A stretch of 12,983 nt of DNA, taken from Clostridiales bacterium. Its GTDB lineage: Bacteria > Bacillota > Clostridia > Oscillospirales > Butyricicoccaceae. The translations under genes were made by a program, and so were the position numbers. Of this stretch, positions 5,750 through 12,983 are shown one piece after another (positions within the stretch are counted from its first letter, which is position 1; every line of letters starts with the position of its first letter). The DNA lies in assembly GCA_019418305.1 (NCBI GenBank), contig DYCA01000042.1, positions 1-12,983 of the forward strand. The letters are read 5' to 3'. Under the pieces are notes generated by a model. That model did not search any database. It was given only the letters and a program-made list of their open reading frames with translations, and was not told where the DNA came from.

Positions 5750-8155
5750 ATGGAACCGACCAAATTTGACATAAAATACGCTGCCGTACGGCGCGCGATT
5801 ATCGAACAATCCTTTGCGCACTTGAACGACCGCCAGCGAGAGGCGGTATTCACGACCGAAGGCCCGCTGCTCATTCTGGCAGGCGCAGGCAGCGGCAAGA
5901 CCACTGTGCTCATCAACCGCATCGTCAACATCCTGCGCTTCGGACAGGGGCTGACCAGCCAATTCGCTCCTGAGGGCGCAACCGAGGACGACTTGCTGTT
6001 CCTGACCGAATATCTGACCGCACCCAAACCGGAAAACCGCGCGCGCGCCGAAAAGCTGTGCGCGGTTGATGCCGCGCGCCCGTGGCAGGTCATTGCCATC
6101 ACCTTTACTAATAAGGCCGCACGCGAGCTGCGCGACCGTCTGCTGGCCGCGCTGCCCGACGAACAGGCGGCAAACGACGTCTGGGCCTACACCTTCCACA
6201 CGGCCTGTCTGCGCATTCTGCGCCGCCACGGCGATCTTTTGGGCTTCGACAGTGCGTTCACCATCTACGACGAGGACGATAAAAAGCGTGTGGTCACGAA
6301 CTTGCTCAAGCAGCTAAATCTCGACCCGAAAGCCTTTGACCCGCGCACGGTTATCAGTATGATTAGCCGCGCCAAGGACAAGCTGATGACGCCGAAGCAG
6401 TTCGCCGCGGACGCTGTGGGCGACTACTTCCGTGAAAAGGTTGCGGATGTCTATAAGCTGTACGAAAAGGAGATGCGTAAGGCTTGCGCGCTCGACTTTG
6501 ACGACATCATCATGAAAACCGTCCTGCTGCTGCAAAGCAACCCGGACGTGCTGGACCATTATCAACGGCAGTTCCGCTATGTGCTGGTGGACGAGTATCA
6601 GGACACCAACTATGCCCAGTATGTGCTGACCAGCCTGCTCGCGGGGCATTATGAGAATATCTGCGTAGTCGGCGACGATGATCAGAGTATCTACAAATTC
6701 CGCGGCGCCACCATTGCCAACATTCTCGAGTTTGAAAAGCAGTTTAAAAACGCCAAAACCATCCGTCTGGAGCAGAATTACCGCTCGACCGGCAATATCT
6801 TGAGCGCCGCCAACGAAGTCATCCGCAACAACGTCGGCCGAAAGGGTAAGGAGCTTTGGACCGATCAGGCGGGCGGATCGAAAATCCATCTGCATCGCTC
6901 GGACAGTCAGGAGGGCGAAGCCGCCTATATCGCGGACACCATCCGCGAGGGTGTGGAAGCAGGCCGGCGGTGGAGCGATTTTGCGATTTTGTACCGCAAC
7001 AACGTCCTTTCGGATAACATTGCCGCCGCGTTCATCCGCGCAGGCATCCCCTATCGCGTCTATAAGGGCCGCGACTTCTTCTCACGCGCCGAGGTGCGCG
7101 ATATGTTCGCCTATCTGTGGGTGTTGGAAAACCCGGCGGACGAACTTCGTCTGCGGCGCATCATCAACGTACCCACGCGCAAAATCGGAGACAAATCAGT
7201 CGAGACCGCATCGCAAATCGCATTGGAAAACGGCATGCTGCTGTATGATGTCGTGCGCAACGCCTCGCAGTTTGCGCCGCTCACGCGCAGCGCATCCGCG
7301 ATGGAGAAATTCGGTACGATGATGGAAAACCTGCGTCAGCAGCGTGAATTTCTCTCGCTCTCCGAGCTATACGACGAGCTGCTCGAAAAAACCGGTTATC
7401 GCCATGCCCTTGAAGAGAAGGGCGGCATGGAAGAACAGGGCCGTTTGGAGCACATTGAAGAACTGAAATCCTACATTGTCGACTATGAGGAAAAGAACGA
7501 AGCACCCACGCTGGGCGGCTTTTTGGAAAACATGGCGCTCTACACCGATGCAGACCAGTCTGCCGAGGATGAGGATGCGGTGCTGATGATGACCATGCAC
7601 TCCGCCAAGGGCCTGGAGTTCCCCATCGTGTTCCTTGCAGGCATGGAGGACGGTCTGTTTCCCGGCTTCCGCGCAATGGAACGCGAGGAGGATATGGAGG
7701 AGGAGCGGCGGCTGTGCTATGTTGCGGTCACGCGCGCCAGAGAACAGCTCTACCTGACCTGCGCCGAGCGCCGCCTGCTGTACGGCCGCACACAGTACGC
7801 GCATCCCTCGCGTTTCATCGACGAGATGCCGCGCGAGCTGCTCGACAGCAACATCATGGAGAGCCGTATGTTCTCCTCTGCCACCCAGCCCGAACCCGGC
7901 CTGCCCCGTGCACAGATCACACGTGCGCGCACGCTTTCGTCCGCTTCCTCGGTTGCTTCTGCACCCAAGGCTGCGGGTGCGCCGCTGCCGGATTTTCCGG
8001 CAGGCTGCCGCGTGCATCATAAAGCCTTTGGCGACGGTATGATTGTATCGGTAAAGCCGATGGGCAATGACGCACTACTGGAAATCGCGTTCGACCAGAA
8101 GGGCACCAAACGACTTATGGCCAAGGCAGCGGCCAATTTTATGCAGAAAATCTGA
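5750..8155 (+). CDS. pcrA: UvrD/PcrA-family ATP-dependent DNA helicase
   Basis: The 801-residue protein is a superfamily 1A 3'-5' DNA helicase acting in repair and in clearing replication or transcription conflicts. Motifs in order: Q motif LNDRQREAV (25-33), Walker A AGAGSGKTT (44-52), Ia ITFTNKAARELRDR (117-130), Walker B VLVDEYQDTN (278-287), III GDDDQSIYKFRGA (308-320), IV around EQNYRS (341-346), V TMHSAKGLEFP (615-625), VI CYVAVTRARE (656-665). The C terminus (GCRVHHKAFGDGMIVSV, 752-768, then a short beta-rich tail) matches the PcrA C-terminal module that contacts RNA polymerase. About 64 residues separate motifs I and Ia, against roughly 23 in textbook PcrA. ATG 5750 is chosen because a GAGGA (5740-5744) and the promoter precede it; the frame is open further back, but that would cross the feoB terminator. 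UvrD naming would be equally defensible. Confidence 0.93.
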   Translation: MEPTKFDIKYAAVRRAIIEQSFAHLNDRQREAVFTTEGPLLILAGAGSGKTTVLINRIVNILRFGQGLTSQFAPEGATEDDLLFLTEYLTAPKPENRARAEKLCAVDAARPWQVIAITFTNKAARELRDRLLAALPDEQAANDVWAYTFHTACLRILRRHGDLLGFDSAFTIYDEDDKKRVVTNLLKQLNLDPKAFDPRTVISMISRAKDKLMTPKQFAADAVGDYFREKVADVYKLYEKEMRKACALDFDDIIMKTVLLLQSNPDVLDHYQRQFRYVLVDEYQDTNYAQYVLTSLLAGHYENICVVGDDDQSIYKFRGATIANILEFEKQFKNAKTIRLEQNYRSTGNILSAANEVIRNNVGRKGKELWTDQAGGSKIHLHRSDSQEGEAAYIADTIREGVEAGRRWSDFAILYRNNVLSDNIAAAFIRAGIPYRVYKGRDFFSRAEVRDMFAYLWVLENPADELRLRRIINVPTRKIGDKSVETASQIALENGMLLYDVVRNASQFAPLTRSASAMEKFGTMMENLRQQREFLSLSELYDELLEKTGYRHALEEKGGMEEQGRLEHIEELKSYIVDYEEKNEAPTLGGFLENMALYTDADQSAEDEDAVLMMTMHSAKGLEFPIVFLAGMEDGLFPGFRAMEREEDMEEERRLCYVAVTRAREQLYLTCAERRLLYGRTQYAHPSRFIDEMPRELLDSNIMESRMFSSATQPEPGLPRAQITRARTLSSASSVASAPKAAGAPLPDFPAGCRVHHKAFGDGMIVSVKPMGNDALLEIAFDQKGTKRLMAKAAANFMQKI

Positions 8156-8165
8156 AAAATACAAA

Positions 8166-8201
8166 AAGTAAGGCGGCTGCCGATTGGCAGCCGCCTTACT
8201 T
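8166..8201. terminator. Bidirectional terminator between helicase gene and sugar operon
   Basis: A perfect 16-bp stem, AAGTAAGGCGGCTGCC (8166-8181) with 8186-8201, closes a GATT tetraloop. Read on the - strand it is followed by a T-rich tail (TTTGTATTTTT), making it a classic terminator for the binding-protein gene ending at 8249. On the + strand it starts 10 bases after the helicase stop but lacks a clean T tract. Confidence 0.9.
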
Positions 8202-8248
8202 ATGCCACAGGCATACAGTAAATAGGAGAAAAGAGAGAGATTGTCAGA

Positions 8249-9232
8249 TTATTGCCATTCCAGATAGGTTTCCGCATTTTCCGAAGTAACAATGTCACAT
8301 CCCGTATCCACTTCTTTTTCCACAGTTTCACCTGCAAGGTATGCTTCAATAGCCTCTACTACCATTTTTCCCATTGTTGCAGGCTTTTGTGCGATAGTAG
8401 CGTCGATTTCGCCGTCAATAATTGCCTGCGCTGCGTCCGGCTGACCATCAAAACCGCAAATCTTAATCTGATCACGCAAGCCTGCCGCCGCAACCGCCTG
8501 ACCCGCGCCGATTGCCATATTATCGTTTGCGCAGAAAATGACCTTCAAATCCGGATAGGCCGCCAGGAAATTCTCCGTAACTTCCATCGCCTTGGAGATT
8601 TCACAGTTTGCATAATCCGAAGCCACAATTTCAATGTCCGGATACTGAGATTCAATCACTTCCGTAAATCCCTTAACACGTTTGGTTGTTGCATCGTTGC
8701 CGGAATTGCCATCCAGAATAACACACTTGCCTGCATCGACATTTTCACCGACCCATTCGCCTGCCAATTGCCCGCCGGCATAATTGTCTGTGCCGATAAA
8801 CGAAATATACGGCCCGCCATCCGCGCCGGAATCCACCAGAAATACCGGTATTCCTTTCTCATCCGCCTGCTCAATCACATCTACAATAGCCGTGGAGGAG
8901 CAAGCTGAGGTGACAATTGCCGTTACCCCTTGCTCAATGTAGGTTTCAATCAAGCTGATCTGCTTATCCACGTCTGTTTCTGCGTCCGGTCCGGAAACAA
9001 CAACTTCATAGCCCGCGGCTTCGCCTGCCTCCTTAATCGCTTCGCCATATGTCACATGGAATGGATTATTCATGGTTTTGGTCACAACGGCAATCGTTCC
9101 ATTTTCGCCGCCGGAGCCGGCTGCATTGTCCGTGCTGTCATCTGTTCCGGATGCATTGTTCTGTCCTCCGCAAGCACTGATTGCCATGCACAACATTGCT
9201 GCCGATAATACTGCTGCTAACGACTTTTTCAT
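8249..9232 (-). CDS. Sugar ABC transporter substrate-binding lipoprotein (RbsB-type, CUT2)
   Basis: The 327-residue protein has a lipoprotein signal peptide with lipobox ISAC (lipidated C21) and a Ser/Gly/Asp-rich linker to about residue 45. A periplasmic-binding-protein fold of the ribose-binding type follows: IAVVTKTMNNPF opening strand, DVDKQISLIETYIEQGVTAI, PVFLVDSGADGG, and near the end VIFCANDNMAIGAG and KICGFDGQPDA. It should sit on the outer face of the membrane and hand a sugar or polyol to the permease encoded upstream. It is the last gene of the operon, 51 nt after the permease stop. GGAGGG lies 8 nt before ATG 9232, and the shared hairpin terminator follows. Placement of the binding protein last, after ATPase and permease, is common for rbs-like operons. 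The ligand is not evident. Confidence 0.93.
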   Translation of the reverse strand: MKKSLAAVLSAAMLCMAISACGGQNNASGTDDSTDNAAGSGGENGTIAVVTKTMNNPFHVTYGEAIKEAGEAAGYEVVVSGPDAETDVDKQISLIETYIEQGVTAIVTSACSSTAIVDVIEQADEKGIPVFLVDSGADGGPYISFIGTDNYAGGQLAGEWVGENVDAGKCVILDGNSGNDATTKRVKGFTEVIESQYPDIEIVASDYANCEISKAMEVTENFLAAYPDLKVIFCANDNMAIGAGQAVAAAGLRDQIKICGFDGQPDAAQAIIDGEIDATIAQKPATMGKMVVEAIEAYLAGETVEKEVDTGCDIVTSENAETYLEWQ

Positions 9233-9283
9233 CTGTGATTCCCTCCATACAAGCTTCTCTTGTTGATTTTCTACCGATTGTGC

Positions 9284-10246
9284 TTATTTATTCGACGCAA
9301 TCCGCGTACGAATCACATCCAATGAAACTGCGGCGATGATAATCACACCGACAACCAACGTGGTAAAATAGCTTCCCACACCAAGCTGTACCAATCCGTT
9401 GCGAATCACTGTAACGATAATGGCGCCGATTACGGTGCCGAAAATACCGCCTTCTCCACCGGCAATGCTGGTGCCGCCAATCACAGTAGCGGCAACCGCT
9501 TCCATTTCGTAGCTCTGACCGGCTGTAGGCTGTGCTGCGGTTAGGCGTGCCAAATAAACGACCGATGCCAATGCAATTGCCAACCCGGACAACACAAACA
9601 CCTGAATGGTTGTTCGTTCCACATTCACACCGGAAAGACGCGCGGTTTCGCAATTCGATCCCACTGCAAAGATATACCGTCCGGATGCGGTATGCGCCAA
9701 AAAGATGTACGCCGCAATTGCAATGATAATAAAGACATAGACCGGAACGGGAATACCTGCCAAAAAGCCTTGTCCAATAAACGAAAACCTGTCATTCTTT
9801 ACCGCAATTTGTGCAGAATTTGTGATCCACAGGGTCACTGCACGCACAATATACATGGAACCAAGCGTCATGATAAAGGCAGGGATCTTGATGTACGCAA
9901 CGATGACTCCATTGATAAGTCCAACCAGAAACCCTGTTGCCAACGCTACCACAATACATAGCAGAATACTTCCCGTCGCATTCAGCGTCAAACCGCTTGT
10001 CACACAGCACAATGCCAAGAGCGATCCTTGCGACAGGTCAATGCCGCCGGTCAATACTACAAAGGTCATTCCGATACCCATGATGACATATACGGCGGAC
10101 TGCCGCAGGATCTGCATCAGGTTATTGGTACTCCAAAAGGTATCTGTTGTGACAGCAAAGAAAACCAGTAAGAGTGCAAGCGGCAACAGCGATCCTATTC
10201 CGTTTACCCGTTTTATTTTGACCCAAATCTGTTTTGCCTGTTCCAT
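9284..10246 (-). CDS. Sugar ABC transporter permease (RbsC-type, CUT2)
   Basis: The 320-residue integral membrane protein has 8-10 hydrophobic segments. It carries the two signature stretches of the BPD_transp_2 family: VLTGGIDLSQGSLLAL (64-79) and VAATVIGGTSIAGGEGGIFG (251-270), the latter being the loop that contacts the ATPase. Only one permease gene is present, consistent with a homodimeric channel as in ribose-type importers. Its ATG lies one base after the ATPase stop (TGA G ATG), and AGGAGG of its ribosome binding site lies inside the ATPase coding end, so translation is probably coupled. Confidence 0.93.
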   Translation of the reverse strand: MEQAKQIWVKIKRVNGIGSLLPLALLLVFFAVTTDTFWSTNNLMQILRQSAVYVIMGIGMTFVVLTGGIDLSQGSLLALCCVTSGLTLNATGSILLCIVVALATGFLVGLINGVIVAYIKIPAFIMTLGSMYIVRAVTLWITNSAQIAVKNDRFSFIGQGFLAGIPVPVYVFIIIAIAAYIFLAHTASGRYIFAVGSNCETARLSGVNVERTTIQVFVLSGLAIALASVVYLARLTAAQPTAGQSYEMEAVAATVIGGTSIAGGEGGIFGTVIGAIIVTVIRNGLVQLGVGSYFTTLVVGVIIIAAVSLDVIRTRIASNK

Positions 10247-10247
10247 C

Positions 10248-11753
10248 TCACTGCCCTCCTAACGCATAGTGCATAATGGCTTCCTGCGTTGCATCCTTTC
10301 TATCCAGCGTTCCTGTCAGCCTGCCCTCATGAAACACAGCAACCCGGTCGCATATTCCTAAAATTTCCGGCAGTTCGGAAGAAATAACGACAACCGCATG
10401 TCCTTGTCCCACCAGCATGTTTATGATTTTGTACATTTCGCTCTTAGCGCCAACATCAATCCCTCTTGTCGGCTCATCAAAAAAGTAAATTTTTGATTCC
10501 GCACAAAGCCACTTGGCAAACACGACTTTTTGCTGGTTGCCACCCGATAAGTACTTGATTTGCCGATCCAGCGAAGGCGCTTTAATCGACAGCATATCCC
10601 GGTATGCCGCCACATCCGCATACTGCTTTTTTTCATCCAAAAACGGGCCGCGTTTATACTTGTGCAGACTGGCAAATACCATATTCCATGCAATCGACTT
10701 GGTTAAAATCAGACCCTCTTCCTTCCGGTTTTCCGGCAGCAAACTGATACCGTACCGAATCGCATCCTGCGGGTTTCTGATATGCACCTCTTTTCCGTCC
10801 ACAGTAATTTTTCCCGCCGCCTTTTTCAGCGCACCAAAAACCGCCTTTGCCGTAGTGGTTCGCCCTGCACCGACCAATCCCGAAAAGCCCAGCACTTCAC
10901 CACGACGCACTTGAAAGGAAACATCCTCAATCAAGCCTTTTACGGTTAATCCCTGCACATCCAGCAGCACATCGCCGATTTCCGATTGGCGAGCCGGATA
11001 TTGTTCCTCCAAATCACGCCCTACAATAAGCTTGATGATTTGGTCCATATCCATTTGCTTGACATCTTCGATGGTGGCAATATACTTTCCATCACGCAAT
11101 ACCGTTCCGCTGTTTCCAATTCTTTTTATTTCTTCCATGCGGTGTGAAATATAGATGAACGTGATTCCCTTTTTCTGCATGCGCAAAATAATATTGAACA
11201 GGTTATCAATTTCATTATCCGACAGGGAAGAAGTTGGCTCATCCAGAATAACAATTTGCGGGTCCTGTGAAAACATCTTAACGATCTCCACAATCTGCTG
11301 CTGCGCAACCGAAAGTTTTTTCACTTGCATATGAGGATCGAGCGCAACACCCAGCTCGCTGCCCCATCGAACGCATTCGCTATACATTTTGTTCCAATCG
11401 ATAAAGCCTGCCTTATTTTTTATCTCACGTGTCAAAAAGACGTTTTCCGCCACTGTCATATGTGGGATCAGACTGTTTTCCTGAAAAACAGTGCCGATGC
11501 GCAGCTTCTGCGCCTGATGAATATCTCCGACGTTTATCTTTTCACCTCGTAAATAGATCTCTCCTGATTCCGCATGGTAAACACCTGTTAAAATTTTCAT
11601 CAGTGTTGATTTTCCGGCACCGTTTTCACCCAGTAAGCAGTGTACCTCCCCTTCCCGAATGCTGAATGACACATCATCCAACGCTTTGATTCCCGGAAAC
11701 ACTTTTGTGACATGTTCAAAACGAATAATCGGAACTGTACCCGCTCCTTCCAT
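10248..11753 (-). CDS. Sugar ABC transporter double ATPase (RbsA/MglA-type)
   Basis: The 501-residue protein has two nucleotide-binding domains. In the first: Walker A GENGAGKST (42-50), signature LSVAQQQ (147-153), Walker B IVILDEPTSSL (167-177), H-loop H204. In the second: GLVGAGRTT (292-300), where the Walker A lysine is replaced by arginine, LSGGNQQK (402-409) and IYFFDEPTRGID (422-433). This unequal pair is normal for RbsA, MglA and XylG: only the first site hydrolyses efficiently. It powers uptake through the downstream permease. ATG 11753 is preferred over an in-frame ATG at 11810 because AAAGGCGG lies seven bases before it and family members begin about ten residues before the IRFEHVTKVFPG strand. 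The 19 extra codons look non-coding and the 11810 start has no clear ribosome binding site. Confidence 0.92.
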   Translation of the reverse strand: MEGAGTVPIIRFEHVTKVFPGIKALDDVSFSIREGEVHCLLGENGAGKSTLMKILTGVYHAESGEIYLRGEKINVGDIHQAQKLRIGTVFQENSLIPHMTVAENVFLTREIKNKAGFIDWNKMYSECVRWGSELGVALDPHMQVKKLSVAQQQIVEIVKMFSQDPQIVILDEPTSSLSDNEIDNLFNIILRMQKKGITFIYISHRMEEIKRIGNSGTVLRDGKYIATIEDVKQMDMDQIIKLIVGRDLEEQYPARQSEIGDVLLDVQGLTVKGLIEDVSFQVRRGEVLGFSGLVGAGRTTTAKAVFGALKKAAGKITVDGKEVHIRNPQDAIRYGISLLPENRKEEGLILTKSIAWNMVFASLHKYKRGPFLDEKKQYADVAAYRDMLSIKAPSLDRQIKYLSGGNQQKVVFAKWLCAESKIYFFDEPTRGIDVGAKSEMYKIINMLVGQGHAVVVISSELPEILGICDRVAVFHEGRLTGTLDRKDATQEAIMHYALGGQ

Positions 11754-11760
11754 CTTCCCA

Positions 11761-11768
11761 CCGCCTTT
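11761..11768 (-). promoter_or_regulatory. Ribosome binding site deciding the ATPase start
   Basis: The complement reads AAAGGCGG, one mismatch from AAAGGAGG, seven bases before ATG 11753. The alternative ATG at 11810 has only an A-rich stretch before it. Confidence 0.55.
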
Positions 11769-11823
11769 CTCACCGCATATTGATGGTTCTGTCCGCATTT
11801 CCCAAGGCATTTTTTACTTTTCT

Positions 11824-12983
11824 TTAATTCGCTTCAATTACTACCTTCATACTTTCATCCGTTTGGCTGACTCGAATCGCCTCATCATAATCATCCAGCT
11901 TAAATTTGTGGCTGATAAACTTTTTCCACGGAAAATCATTCTGATGGCGCAGCATCATCTCCATGGTCGGCCGATAGCCCGTAGCCGCGTGGTTGTTCAT
12001 GCCAATGATGCGAATATTCTTGCCGGTCACCTCTGCCATGTTGATTGGAATACCGCCCATATCCACATACATACCCACTTCAAGAAATACGCCGCATTTG
12101 CGTACCATACGCAATCCCTCCGGAACTACAGACGGCACGCCGGAGCATTCGCACACAACATTAGCGCCCAGCCCGTGCGTTGCCTCACGCACCATCTGCA
12201 CCCGCTCGTCCGCTGTTGTATTCCGCACATTGAGTACAACATCCGCGCCGAATTCCTTGGCCAAATTGAGTTTATAATCCGAAATATCCGTTGCAATCAC
12301 CGTGCCGGCCCCCAACATACGGGCTTTGATAACATGTGCCAATCCCAGCGGACCACAGCCCAGCACCACCACGGAACCGCCGAATTCAAAACCTTCGCCA
12401 TCAAACGCAAACATTTCCTTTGCCTTATCCAGCGAATAAGTAACGCACATCAGCTCTGTCAAAACTGCCATATCATCCGGGAGCTTGTCCGGCACCTTGT
12501 ACAGATATGCCTTGGGCGGCAGGAACATGTATTCGGCATTGGCTCCGAACAAACTTGGCTCCCGCGTTATCGACATGGTATTACCGAAACACTCTCGTGA
12601 TGGATCTTCGCACCACGGATACCACGATGCTGTTCGACAATAGTAGCATTCGCCGCATACGATATCCGGACAAAAGGTAATTCGTTCCCCTACATGTATT
12701 TCTTCTCCGTAAAAATCTTTCCGAACAACACCCGGAGAAACGGCGTCCAGAATCCCAACTGCCTCATGACCCATGATGTATGGATAGGCAACATTAAATT
12801 CTGTGTCGCTCCCGCTGTTTTGTCTTGTTTCGCCGCGGTAAGAATGCTTATCCGTGCCACAGATGCCGCATTGGATCACCTTCAAAACTGCGCCCTCATA
12901 CTTCTCCAAATCCGGATAGGGGAAGTGTTGAATTGAAATTTTTCCCGGTCCCTCAATAACAGCCGCTTTCACCTGTTTTGCCA
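11824..12983 (-). CDS. Zinc-dependent medium-chain alcohol/polyol dehydrogenase
   Basis: At least 382 residues are visible. Numbered from GTG 12972, catalytic zinc ligands are C35 (QCGICGTD) and the GHE at H69/E70. A structural-zinc cluster has C106, C109, C112 and C121. The Rossmann motif is VLGCGPLG (203-210), and D229 at the end of the next strand suggests NAD rather than NADP. The family oxidises secondary alcohols of sugars or polyols (sorbitol, threonine and related dehydrogenases) with NAD in the cytoplasm. Placed first in an operon with a CUT2 importer, it probably acts on the imported compound or a product of it. The visible GTG has no ribosome binding site. The frame continues upstream as GCA AAA CAG preceded by a codon ending in TG at the window edge, so the true start is probably an ATG at 12984 (protein beginning M-A-K-Q-V-K). 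A 70-nt gap with nothing recognisable separates it from the ATPase. The precise substrate is unknown. Confidence 0.88.
   Translation of the reverse strand, partial: AKQVKAAVIEGPGKISIQHFPYPDLEKYEGAVLKVIQCGICGTDKHSYRGETRQNSGSDTEFNVAYPYIMGHEAVGILDAVSPGVVRKDFYGEEIHVGERITFCPDIVCGECYYCRTASWYPWCEDPSRECFGNTMSITREPSLFGANAEYMFLPPKAYLYKVPDKLPDDMAVLTELMCVTYSLDKAKEMFAFDGEGFEFGGSVVVLGCGPLGLAHVIKARMLGAGTVIATDISDYKLNLAKEFGADVVLNVRNTTADERVQMVREATHGLGANVVCECSGVPSVVPEGLRMVRKCGVFLEVGMYVDMGGIPINMAEVTGKNIRIIGMNNHAATGYRPTMEMMLRHQNDFPWKKFISHKFKLDDYDEAIRVSQTDESMKVVIEAN

Noticed and set aside
10995..11753. Second ATPase site as a damaged gene because the Walker A lysine is missing
   Set aside because: The missing lysine is in the second domain (GAGRTT) and is the normal state in RbsA/MglA-type proteins; the frame is intact.
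11659..12600. 313-codon + strand frame opposite the dehydrogenase and ATPase start
   Set aside because: Spans two genes with clear family motifs on the other strand; the His-rich product is typical of an antisense reading.

Overview
The window looks like a chromosomal stretch from a moderately high-GC, Gram-positive anaerobe of the class Clostridia, probably near the Oscillospiraceae/Butyricicoccaceae. This is inferred from a clostridial-type FeoB, a secreted enzyme with S-layer homology (SLH) repeats, a lipobox-bearing binding protein, a large serine recombinase of the kind common in clostridial mobile elements, and AAAGGAGG-type ribosome binding sites. No genus can be fixed from the sequence alone.

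Left part (1-2872, + strand): the 3' end of an AzgA/PbuG-type purine-base permease with its own terminator. It is followed by a well-formed promoter and a 583-residue secreted polysaccharide deacetylase carrying two chitobiase-like domains and three SLH repeats.

Middle (2871-5663): a large serine recombinase on the - strand, preceded by a previously unlisted 38-codon ORF with an excellent ribosome binding site. About 130 bp upstream of that ORF, the + strand enters a feoB gene that lacks its whole 5' half (GTPase domain and first gate). The remaining frame is open to its stop and keeps its terminator. This recombinase / truncated feoB junction is the most interesting structure here: it looks like one end of an integrative element or the scar of a rearrangement.

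Right-centre (5664-8155, + strand): a UvrD/PcrA-family DNA helicase with a near-ideal extended -10 promoter and all helicase motifs. It has an extra stretch of about 40 residues between motifs I and Ia.

Right part (8166-12983, - strand): a four-gene operon read right to left, with a visibly lower GC content. The order is zinc-dependent medium-chain dehydrogenase, RbsA-type double ATPase, RbsC-type permease, RbsB-type lipoprotein. It imports a sugar or polyol through a CUT2-type ABC transporter, and the dehydrogenase probably oxidises the imported compound or a product of it. The operon ends at a 16-bp perfect hairpin shared with the convergent helicase gene. The operon promoter lies outside the window.

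Nearly every transcription unit is closed by a strong hairpin (944-972, 2837-2872, 5634-5663, 8166-8201). No tRNA, rRNA or CRISPR array was seen.
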